Source of the DNA: Halobacillus_B rhizosphaerae
GTDB lineage: Bacteria > Bacillota > Bacilli > Bacillales > Halobacillaceae
Reading direction: 5' to 3'
DNA: 64,000 bases
NCBI RefSeq assembly: GCF_046719735.1
Contig: NZ_JAUTWQ010000003.1
Coordinates: 62,001 to 126,000 of the forward strand
Shown: positions 58,083 through 64,000 of the stretch, piece by piece
How positions within the stretch are numbered: position 1 is the stretch's first letter
Layout of the letters: every line of letters starts with the position of its first letter
Position numbers and translations under genes: made by a program
Notes under the pieces: generated by a model
What the model saw: only the letters and a program-made list of their open reading frames with translations
Database searches by the model: none
What the model was told of the DNA's origin: nothing

Positions 58083-58430
58083 CTATTTGTTAATTATTAT
58101 AATGTAGTGGTTATAAACCTTTCCTTTATATTCATATGAACTTTGATCTTTCTCATAACGGATAACCCCTTCATCATGTAAATCATTTAAGATTAATTCA
58201 TTATGACTGTTTACTCTCTTCATTCCATCAAATTCATACTCTCGATAAACCATTGGGTTTTGAGCTTGAAACTGGCGCATGTATCTATGAATAGTAATAT
58301 GGTGCAACCATCTGATCATTAGTTTTTTAGTGATGGCAGGTTCTTTTCTGATCAGTGACTCAATACAATGCTTGATTTCATTCTTATTCAATAATCGCAT
58401 GTTCGCCCATTGATTATCTGTTGGTGACAT
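58083..58430 (-). CDS. Hypothetical winged-helix-like protein
   Basis: 115 residues from MSPTDNQWANMRLLNKNEIK. Basic helices and a C-terminal hairpin (GVIRYEKDQSSYEYKGKVYN) could be a winged helix. It overlaps 58414-58722. Possibly DNA binding. Confidence 0.68.
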   Translation of the reverse strand: MSPTDNQWANMRLLNKNEIKHCIESLIRKEPAITKKLMIRWLHHITIHRYMRQFQAQNPMVYREYEFDGMKRVNSHNELILNDLHDEGVIRYEKDQSSYEYKGKVYNHYIIIINK

Positions 58431-58722
58431 TTTCATCACTCCATTTAGCTATGAATTTTCCAAGAGCTTTCATTGCACGTTCTTCCATTTGTTCAATCTG
58501 TTTTTGACTTCTTCCTGCCTCTTCTAATCTTTGAATAAGTTCATCTTGCTCATTGAATCTAATTTGATCTAGCTCCCAATCAGCCCAGAATACCAATTCA
58601 GATACTTTCTTTTTGCTCTCATCGAACATAAAGAATGATAAATCGTAGTTAATGAATTTATAACGATTATAAAGTGTAGTAAATTCTTTGTATGCCTTAT
58701 CAAATGTTTCTATTTCATTCAT
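58414..58722 (-). CDS. Hypothetical helical protein
   Basis: 102 residues, helical (IQRLEEAGRSQKQIEQMEER). Driven by palindrome-class promoter 5. Function unknown. Confidence 0.72.
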   Translation of the reverse strand: MNEIETFDKAYKEFTTLYNRYKFINYDLSFFMFDESKKKVSELVFWADWELDQIRFNEQDELIQRLEEAGRSQKQIEQMEERAMKALGKFIAKWSDENVTNR

Positions 58723-58752
58723 TCGATCATCTCCTAATTTTGATTATACCTA

Positions 58753-58787
58753 ATTATAGCACGAATAATTTCGCTTGTCAAGCGAAA
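58753..58787 (-). promoter_or_regulatory. Palindrome-class promoter 5
   Basis: TTGACA, 17 bases, TATAAT, a perfect consensus; palindrome TTTCGCTTGACAAGCGAAA spans the -35. Confidence 0.85.
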
Positions 58788-58818
58788 GTAATTTGTTCTG
58801 TTAATTTATTATATGTAT

Positions 58819-58840
58819 AAAGGGGATAATTATTCCCCTT
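58819..58840 (-). terminator. Terminator after the coiled-coil gene
   Basis: AAGGGG, AATAATTAT, CCCCTT then TATACATA on the minus strand. Confidence 0.6.
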
Positions 58841-59706
58841 TATTTGATTTCTTTTACAAGAGTTCTAAAATGAAAACATTGAATGTTGTACCCACCTGCA
58901 CCTATAGTTTCCACTCTTGCTTTTCCCTTTTCTCCTATGATGATCCCATTTAGGTTTCCATCTCGGCTAATGCTTAAATTAGAAGCATCTGTAATTAGTC
59001 CGATCTTACCATTAATTCTTCTAATCAAATCAAGCATTTTAAACTTCTTATCATCCTCAAGTAATTTATTAAGCCATGTTAAACGTTTCTCTTCATCATA
59101 GATGGTAGCCATACGGAGAACAGTTCCACCTGCAAAATATGTCAGTTTGCCTTTAATGGTTTGATAATCTAATTCATGCTCTTTTAAAATTGCTTCTTGC
59201 TCCTTATTGGGGAAGAAATTTTTTCTAACACCTATTTCTTCTTTTAATTTGTCTGCTTTATCTTCAAGGTCTTTTCTCATTTCTAAGTAGTCATTATATC
59301 TTTTAATATGCCATTTATAAGCAAGCTCTTTCCAGTTCTCTAGAAAATCTTTAATTACCTGTGGTGCTTGATCCTGTAAGAATTTTTCCTTGTCAATCTC
59401 TACATCTAATTTTGACTGCCAATTAGCCAGTGTATCTTCTGCTTTTTTTAGTTTCCCTCTAGCTCCCCTAATATCTTCAAGTTTACCCTTCACTTCTGAT
59501 ATATCCCAATACAAATCAGTTTGACGATGTTCCATTTGTATATTTTCCACTGCATCTATACTAGATAAATCTAATGTAATGCCCTGTTTCGCAACTTTAA
59601 TATTTTTCTTCTCTAGAGCCTTTTCATGACGTTCAATCGTTTTCTTCTTTTTATTAACCTGCTCTTGTGCTTTCTGTACTTTTTCTTCTAATATCTCGAT
59701 ATTCAT
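58840..59706 (-). CDS. Long coiled-coil protein
   Basis: 288 residues. Residues 1-45 (KVQKAQEQVNKKKKTIERHE) and 75-180 are coiled coil. The C-terminus (RINGKIGLITDASNLSISRD, ending VETIGAGGYNIQCFHFRTLV) is a small beta domain seen in other phage early proteins of unknown role. Its leader has a GGGAATAAAATTCCC hairpin (near 59740). Confidence 0.77.
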   Translation of the reverse strand: MNIEILEEKVQKAQEQVNKKKKTIERHEKALEKKNIKVAKQGITLDLSSIDAVENIQMEHRQTDLYWDISEVKGKLEDIRGARGKLKKAEDTLANWQSKLDVEIDKEKFLQDQAPQVIKDFLENWKELAYKWHIKRYNDYLEMRKDLEDKADKLKEEIGVRKNFFPNKEQEAILKEHELDYQTIKGKLTYFAGGTVLRMATIYDEEKRLTWLNKLLEDDKKFKMLDLIRRINGKIGLITDASNLSISRDGNLNGIIIGEKGKARVETIGAGGYNIQCFHFRTLVKEIK

Positions 59707-59769
59707 GAAATCATCTCCTTTAATGATATTATATTCTTATGAGGGAATTTTATTCCCTTCAATAATTAA

Positions 59770-59798
59770 ATATTATCATTATACATTGCACTTGTCAA
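59770..59798 (-). promoter_or_regulatory. Operator-containing promoter
   Basis: TTGACA, 17 bases with GTGCAATGTATAAT, TAATAT; for 59706. Confidence 0.78.
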
Positions 59799-59819
59799 CA
59801 AGAAAACGGAAGAAAATAC

Positions 59820-60347
59820 TCAATTTCTTTCGTTCTCTAAGAGTATTTTCTTCCATTGTCTGTAATGATCCATACATAATCCTTTAGCTTGATGTGGTTT
59901 ATCACACCATTCTATTCCACATTTTTTAATTACTTTTGGCAAGTAGGGAGAGCCATATTGATAATAGTAACCTGCATGTGTATCACATAATCCTGCTGTT
60001 TTAGCAGGTCTATTACAATCAATTCTCAAGCATGTTTTGATATGACTGTACCTTCTTCCTGTACTATCTGTTGTTCCATTTCTTCTCCATCTAGCATAAT
60101 GCTTTTCACACAATCCTCTGCTTTTTCTAGGTTCATCACATCCGTCAATGAGACAAACACCATTAGTTGAGAATCGTTTATTTTTAGTCGCCCTTTGGAT
60201 ATCTTTACGGTTTTCTCTCTTTTTTAAATTCTTATCAACTTGCAGAGGATTTCCATGTCTAATGTAGCTCTTGTAATGTCTTTCACAGTATCCTAATGCC
60301 TCATGCTTATTCTTACAATTAAAGACCTTACATTCTTTATCCTTCAT
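59820..60347 (-). CDS. Four-knuckle zinc protein
   Basis: 175 residues from MKDKECKVFNCKNKHEALGY. Four copies of C-x4or5-C-x9-C-x2-H-x6to8 are seen: CKVFNC with CERHYKSYIRHG, CLIDGC with CEKHYARWRRNG, CLRIDC with CDTHAGYYYQYG and CGIEWC with CMDHYRQW. Spacing is about 40-45 residues. The unit resembles the zinc part of phage HNH-type proteins, but no nuclease motif is present. Probably nucleic-acid binding. Confidence 0.78.
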   Translation of the reverse strand: MKDKECKVFNCKNKHEALGYCERHYKSYIRHGNPLQVDKNLKKRENRKDIQRATKNKRFSTNGVCLIDGCDEPRKSRGLCEKHYARWRRNGTTDSTGRRYSHIKTCLRIDCNRPAKTAGLCDTHAGYYYQYGSPYLPKVIKKCGIEWCDKPHQAKGLCMDHYRQWKKILLENERN

Positions 60348-60564
60348 AGATTGTATTGCATTTAGACAAAGGTACAGCACATGCGTTAAAAATGAAATAT
60401 GGTGTATCTTCAACATCCATGTCATTTAGAGGATCAAAATTCAAATTACACCATTCTGCATCTTCTCGGTCAACACCTGCTAATACCTTATCTCTTTCAT
60501 CATCAATCTCATAGACAAGAATAGACATTTTTTCCGAAACTGGATATTCTGCAATTGCCACCAA
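60337..60564 (-). CDS. Hypothetical protein
   Basis: 75 residues, alpha/beta (MVAIAEYPVSEKMSILVYEI). Overlaps the zinc-protein start by 11 bases. Function unknown. Confidence 0.7.
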   Translation of the reverse strand: MVAIAEYPVSEKMSILVYEIDDERDKVLAGVDREDAEWCNLNFDPLNDMDVEDTPYFIFNACAVPLSKCNTIYEG

Positions 60565-60630
60565 ATTAATGCATCTCCTTTGTAATTATAATTAATGAAA
60601 GACAAATTTTAACAATAAGTCTTACAGATA

Positions 60631-60658
60631 ATTATATAATAATACGTTCTAATGTCAA
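60631..60658 (-). promoter_or_regulatory. Strong promoter lacking the phage-wide box
   Basis: TTGACA, 16 bases, TATAAT; for 60564. Confidence 0.75.
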
Positions 60659-60699
60659 GGTATAAATTTACCTAATGAGCATAAGCAATGTATAATGGA

Positions 60700-60724
60700 T
60701 ATGTAATTATACGTTGCACTTATT
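60700..60724 (-). promoter_or_regulatory. Operator-like box at the end of 60707-60910
   Basis: Minus strand AAGTGCAACGTATAATTACATA, overlapping the stop of 60707-60910 and upstream of the promoter at 60631. Confidence 0.5.
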
Positions 60725-60910
60725 GTTACCGTTGGAATTTTGAGTCAAACCTAATCCATAAGTAAGATCAACAGCATAATTGATACATAATTCGAGATTG
60801 TGACCATTACTTATCTCCACAGCACTAGTCACAATCTCTTTTGCCATGTGTTTAGGAATACCATACGATTTAATTCTTCTTTCATGTTTTTTCAACAATA
60901 GTTCGGTCAT
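60707..60910 (-). CDS. Hypothetical helical protein
   Basis: 67 residues, KKHERRIKSYGIPKHMAKEI onward; basic helices. Function unknown. Confidence 0.7.
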   Translation of the reverse strand: MTELLLKKHERRIKSYGIPKHMAKEIVTSAVEISNGHNLELCINYAVDLTYGLGLTQNSNGNNKCNV

Positions 60911-60950
60911 ATTTCATTCTCCTTTTGGAATCATACGACATAATATGATT

Positions 60951-60979
60951 ATTATATCATTATTATTCCCACTTGTAGG
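60951..60979 (-). promoter_or_regulatory. Divergent operator-type promoter
   Basis: CCTACA, 17 bases with GTGGGAATAATAAT, TATAAT; for 60910. Confidence 0.6.
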
Positions 60980-61018
60980 AAGAACGAAACCTTTATTTTC
61001 AAATAAATTGAAAATAAT

Positions 61019-61198
61019 TTATTTTTTTACTTCAATTGACATAACCTTCCACTTCCGCATCCTAAATTTAAAGAGTAACAATTGAAATTTCGTTCCTACA
61101 AATGTTTCATAACAAATAATTCCTTCTCTTTTTAATTCTAATCTATATTCTCTAATATCTTTCAATGTGTCCATCTTTCCTTTGACTAAGTATGTCAT
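61019..61198 (-). CDS. 59-residue basic protein
   Basis: MTYLVKGKMDTLKDIREYRL onward, Lys/Arg-rich, ending MSIEVKKK-like. Start overlaps the stop of the gene upstream (TAATG). The AT-only inverted repeat at 60999-61022 follows. Function unknown. Confidence 0.66.
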   Translation of the reverse strand: MTYLVKGKMDTLKDIREYRLELKREGIICYETFVGTKFQLLLFKFRMRKWKVMSIEVKK

Positions 61199-61410
61199 TA
61201 CACCAACAATTCTTGTCTTTGTAATCTGGCATGTAGTTGTTGACGTAATGTTTTAATTTCATGCTCACTTAAAAACATTTGTGTAGCATTAATTGATGCA
61301 TCAGTAAGTAATTCAATGTCATAACTAGATACACCCTTGCTTAAACCAACATTTACGATATTCATTATTTGCATTTGAACCATTCTAAAATTCATAGTAT
61401 CTTGATACAT
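61198..61410 (-). CDS. Hypothetical helical protein
   Basis: 70 residues from MYQDTMNFRMVQMQIMNIVN, helical (ASINATQMFLSEHEIKTLRQ). Function unknown. Confidence 0.7.
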   Translation of the reverse strand: MYQDTMNFRMVQMQIMNIVNVGLSKGVSSYDIELLTDASINATQMFLSEHEIKTLRQQLHARLQRQELLV

Positions 61411-61477
61411 ATAAATCATCTCCCTGTTTTATTATATTGTATTGTATGTTTAAAACCCTAGAGAGTGACTATTTTAT

Positions 61478-61500
61478 AATTATTTATTGCATTAATAAGT
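61478..61500 (-). promoter_or_regulatory. RBS-proximal operator-like box
   Basis: Minus strand TTAATGCAATAAATAATTATAAAATA, upstream of 61410. Confidence 0.5.
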
Positions 61501-61590
61501 GGCAAGCAGAATCGTCATGAGGATTGCCATAATTACACCAGAGACTAGGAATATACGTTCAACTTGGTCTAATTCAAAAAATCTCTTCAT
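61492..61590 (-). CDS. 32-residue single-span membrane peptide
   Basis: MKRFFELDQVERIFLVSGVI then a hydrophobic stretch to the end. ATG 61588-61590 after GGAGGTAATTATA. It directly follows the kinase-like gene. Confidence 0.62.
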   Translation of the reverse strand: MKRFFELDQVERIFLVSGVIMAILMTILLATY

Positions 61591-61603
61591 TATAATTACC
61601 TCC

Positions 61604-62386
61604 TTAGATAATTGCTTTACTTAGATCATATTTGTTTAAGATTTTTTCAGATTCCAATTGGAGATTTCTTAAAAGAGTGTATTTTTCCACTGTTCCTTCA
61701 ATCCATCCTTTTGCACTACAATATCCACCAATGGAATAGATATCTACACTGTTGATACCATCCTCTTTAATTTTCATCTTTGTATAATCTGTCAATTCAG
61801 TGAAAAAACCAACATCAATAACTACTGGTGTACCTGTAGATCGGTCAATCATAACATTATCTGTGTGTAGGTCATAAGGTTGAAAGCCAAGGGTTACAAA
61901 ATCGTCTAATGCTTCATTGAACATATCTTTAAAAGCAGGATGAATGAAATTTTCAATCTCATCTTTCTTTCGTAACATGTCATATTTTTTTACAGTTAGA
62001 CCATCTACTTTACTCATAATAAAGCTGTTATCGTTTATTACTGCATAAAGAGTAGGTACATATTTTGAAGATTGAAGTTTCTCCATAATCTCTGCATCTT
62101 TTTCTTGGTTAAAAAGGATTTTTATAGCATAATTTTTATAACTATAAACTGAACCACAAGCTCCTTTTCCAAGCAGTTCCAGATTCCAGATTTCATTATT
62201 TTCTATTAGTGACACTATGTAATTTAAATCCTCTGAGTCAATAGGGTTTACGATTCTTACATCAGTTTTAGGGGCAGGTTCATTTTTCTTAATCAATTCT
62301 CTTTTCACTGCATTTTCTAAATCCATTTTGAATCTCTGAACGTCTAACTTGATTTCATTTGTGTTCCAATTTTTAGGGGTCTGCAT
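61604..62386 (-). CDS. Protein-kinase-like protein
   Basis: 260 residues. Gly-rich loop LGKGACGSVYSY (72-83), Lys89 in YAIKIL, a Glu in the following helix, hinge FIMSKVDGL, catalytic loop YDLHTDNVMID (171-181) and DVG (191-193) in place of DFG. The key Lys, Asp, Asn and Asp of Hanks/RIO-type kinases are all present, so it may be active. Phage kinases can modify host polymerase or disarm defences. The target is unknown. Confidence 0.82.
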   Translation of the reverse strand: MQTPKNWNTNEIKLDVQRFKMDLENAVKRELIKKNEPAPKTDVRIVNPIDSEDLNYIVSLIENNEIWNLELLGKGACGSVYSYKNYAIKILFNQEKDAEIMEKLQSSKYVPTLYAVINDNSFIMSKVDGLTVKKYDMLRKKDEIENFIHPAFKDMFNEALDDFVTLGFQPYDLHTDNVMIDRSTGTPVVIDVGFFTELTDYTKMKIKEDGINSVDIYSIGGYCSAKGWIEGTVEKYTLLRNLQLESEKILNKYDLSKAII

Positions 62387-62399
62387 TTTAGATTCTCCT

Positions 62400-62422
62400 T
62401 TTAATAATTATTTGTTGTACTA
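62400..62422 (-). promoter_or_regulatory. Second operator box before the kinase gene
   Basis: Minus strand AGTACAACAAATAATTATTA adjacent to AAAAGGAG; 80 bases downstream of the promoter box. Confidence 0.55.
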
Positions 62423-62479
62423 GATAGAAAATCAAAATCCCTATTACGTTTTAATTTCTTGTCCTGCTTTATAAATTAG

Positions 62480-62508
62480 ATTTTACTATTATTTGTTGCA
62501 CCTGTCAA
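62480..62508 (-). promoter_or_regulatory. Operator-containing promoter of the kinase gene
   Basis: TTGACA, 17 bases with GTGCAACAAATAAT, TAAAAT. Confidence 0.82.
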
Positions 62509-62542
62509 TAGGGGTGGGTCATTTTATTTTTTGGTAACTCAT

Positions 62543-62910
62543 GTAGATTCCAAGCCGTTTTGAGCCAAATTATAATTAGGGGTATAATGATTTCAAATCT
62601 AAACTACGTTGTAGATTCCAAAGCGTTTTGAACGCAAGTTATTACAGGGTAGTTGTTTTTCTTATTGTAATCTGCACCAGATTCCAAGCTGTTCTGTAGG
62701 CAAGGGATTAAGATTTTCATGTGAATATAATGCATTATGTGATCCATCTGTAGATTTCAGACCGTTTTATGAGCAAGGGATTAATGATAATTAGATTGAT
62801 TATTTAATTGGTTAAAATCCTTATTTTATACAAATATTTAGGGGTCTAGAACATGCTCAACAGACATAGTTCTAAAAACTGAAACCGTTTTGTGGGCAAG
62901 GGATTAATCA
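62543..62910. repeat. Array of five imperfect 33-40 base repeats
   Basis: Units start near 62543, 62611, 62677, 62750 and 62875. The shared core is roughly AGATTCC-AAGCCGTTTTG, then GCAAGGGATTA in the last three. Spacing is about 66-73 bases for the first four and about 125 before the fifth. ATTCC can pair with GGGAT, and unit 2 has GCGTT-TTG-AACGC. The 649 bases from 62387 to 63035 have no protein gene; besides the array and two promoter boxes I see only one plus-facing TAAAA-TTTTATACA element (62812-62832). Confidence 0.65.
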
Positions 62911-63035
62911 GCAATTAATCTTAATCATTGTTAAGTGTAAAACTGTATCATTGTTAGCTCTGACTCATACTAGATATCCATAAATCATGAGTTGCTTTAC
63001 TGTTAGTTTGCAATCATTATGTAGTGAAGAGTACA

Positions 63036-63323
63036 CTACCAACAAAGGTAGTCGCTCTCCTGTTTTACAAGTTGTTTGTATTCTGAATCATAATATCCAT
63101 ATGCACGACTAGTTGTGTCTGTTATAGGAGGATTGAAGTAAGAGCGATAATTATAGATTTTAGCCATTAATGAGTAATCCATTTCAATTAAAATTTCTTC
63201 ACCTAGATCACACTTATATTCCCAAGCCTCTAGAAACAATTGCTCTGCTCTCTTATGGTTATTGCGCTCCAATTGCTTATCAACCTTATAAATCAATCGT
63301 TTTAGTTGTTTTAAATTATCCAT
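63036..63323 (-). CDS. Hypothetical protein
   Basis: 95 residues from MDNLKQLKRLIYKVDKQLER. Helical, with NHKRAEQLFLEAWEYKCDLG, and a Tyr-rich tail. Function unknown. Confidence 0.7.
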   Translation of the reverse strand: MDNLKQLKRLIYKVDKQLERNNHKRAEQLFLEAWEYKCDLGEEILIEMDYSLMAKIYNYRSYFNPPITDTTSRAYGYYDSEYKQLVKQESDYLCW

Positions 63324-63357
63324 ATGAATCAATCTCCTTTTCACTTCTTAACTCATC

Positions 63358-63383
63358 ATATGATTATTCATTGCACTTGATAC
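63358..63383 (-). promoter_or_regulatory. RBS-proximal operator box
   Basis: Minus strand AAGTGCAATGAATAATCATATGA upstream of 63323. The rest of 63384-63597 has a pyrimidine-rich plus strand (CCAACA-type runs) and no convincing gene. Confidence 0.5.
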
Positions 63384-63597
63384 ATGTTTTAAAGAAGTTT
63401 TAAATATTTTTTTCTAATAACCTAATCATCACCTTACATACCAACCCAACATCCTTCATCAACATCCTTATCCAACACCAACACCTAATATAGATGAAAC
63501 TAACCATGCTGATGAAGATTTAGAGTATCAGTAAGGATAAGATTGTTTGCTTCTAATATGCCATACCATCTAAGATAACAGCAGGTAATTAATACTA

Positions 63598-63819
63598 TTA
63601 AAAACCTATTTTTGAAACGCTATCTACATAAATCATTTTCTTGCTAACAAATGCTCTCTGGTAATCAAGCCATCCATCATTTACTTTATCGAAAATAGCG
63701 TAATGTACCATGTTGAATCCACCTTTAACTAAAAAATTTACAGCTTCATCATAACTATTGAATATGTACTCACTCGAATATCTTTTACCACATTTGTCCT
63801 CATACTCAATCCCAAACAT
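63598..63819 (-). CDS. Hypothetical protein
   Basis: 73 residues from MFGIEYEDKCGKRYSSEYIF, nine bases after AAGGG; ATG 63826-63828 is an alternative. Contains SYDEAVNFLVKGGFNMVHYA. The frame stays open upstream of the start for about 40 codons without a start codon. Function unknown. Confidence 0.7.
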   Translation of the reverse strand: MFGIEYEDKCGKRYSSEYIFNSYDEAVNFLVKGGFNMVHYAIFDKVNDGWLDYQRAFVSKKMIYVDSVSKIGF

Positions 63820-63970
63820 AAATCTCATCCCTTCATTGCTATTTAAAAATCTAATCTGATTATATACATGTGAAAGTATCCAATCAGCAATATATGTGAT
63901 ACCATAGATGATTATTTTCGATACTTTATCATCAATGATGTAGAAATAAGATTAGATAATATTAAATAAC

Positions 63971-63999
63971 AATATATCATTAACAGTTGTATTTGTAAA
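63971..63999 (-). promoter_or_regulatory. Operator-containing promoter
   Basis: TTTACA, 17 bases with ATACAACTGTTAAT, TATATT; for 63819. Confidence 0.72.
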
Positions 64000-64000
64000 G

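Noticed and set aside
62543..62910. CRISPR array
   Set aside because: Spacing is similar, but repeats differ at many positions and no cas gene is present; kept only as an unexplained array.
62387..63035. tRNA gene in the gene-free stretch
   Set aside because: No cloverleaf, T-loop or CCA-type acceptor pairing found.
63400..63597. Small gene on the minus strand (about 21 codons from a GGATAAGG-like site)
   Set aside because: Low-complexity GATGTTG repeats and no typical ribosome site; treated as non-coding.

Overview
The window looks like part of the early and replication region of a large low-GC Firmicutes (Bacillus-type) double-stranded DNA phage or prophage. The DNA is AT-rich, genes are short and packed, and ribosome sites are strong (GGAGG, GAGGTG). 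Almost everything reads on the minus strand, so the biological order runs from base 64000 down to base 1. The replication block (DHH nuclease, Toprim primase, DnaB-type helicase, 3D-domain protein, Sak4-like ATPase, SSB-like protein) and an inactive-looking tyrosine-recombinase protein resemble the yor and yopR/mrpR regions of SPbeta-like Bacillus phages. That comparison is from memory, not a search.

Layout, left to right. 1-6 kb: a partial SPFH/prohibitin membrane protein, a probable plus-strand structured RNA, a two-subunit type II topoisomerase and an RlaP-type nucleotidyltransferase. 6-24 kb: about 55 small, mostly unknown genes, including zinc-knuckle proteins, small membrane proteins, lipoproteins, a Dam-type methylase and an HNH endonuclease. 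24.5 kb: the only clear plus-strand protein gene. 25-37 kb: macro domain, RNase HI and the replication/recombination module, with a homing-type HNH gene inserted between the Sak4-like and SSB-like genes. 37-40 kb: control region with a winged-helix protein, a tyrosine-recombinase-fold protein lacking catalytic residues, a tiny 10-residue ORF and a Cro/C1-type regulator. 40-50 kb: HARP-like repeats, DUF4258 and SprT proteins, a lipoprotein, cold-shock and cREC proteins and many small genes. 50.6-53 kb: nicotinamide phosphoribosyltransferase plus PRPP synthetase, an NAD salvage pair. 53-62.4 kb: more small genes, a coiled-coil protein, a four-knuckle zinc protein and a protein-kinase-like gene. 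62.5-62.9 kb: a non-coding array of five imperfect repeats.

Regulation is unusually readable. At least 17 minus-strand sigma-A promoters carry the same spacer, roughly ACAACAAATAATNA between TTGACA and the -10. Related boxes without a good -35 sit just before ribosome sites. Together they suggest a phage-wide repressor with many operators, and the inactive recombinase-fold protein at 38.5-39.5 kb is the obvious candidate. A second set of five promoters (48.9-58.8 kb) has a palindrome, TTCGCTT-N3-AAGCGAA, over the -35. A third recurring element, TAAAA-N5to8-TTTTATACA, sits between the stop codon of one gene and the ribosome site of the next at many junctions.

Most small genes cannot be assigned a function. 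Starts were chosen by ribosome-site spacing and differ in places from the longest reading frame.
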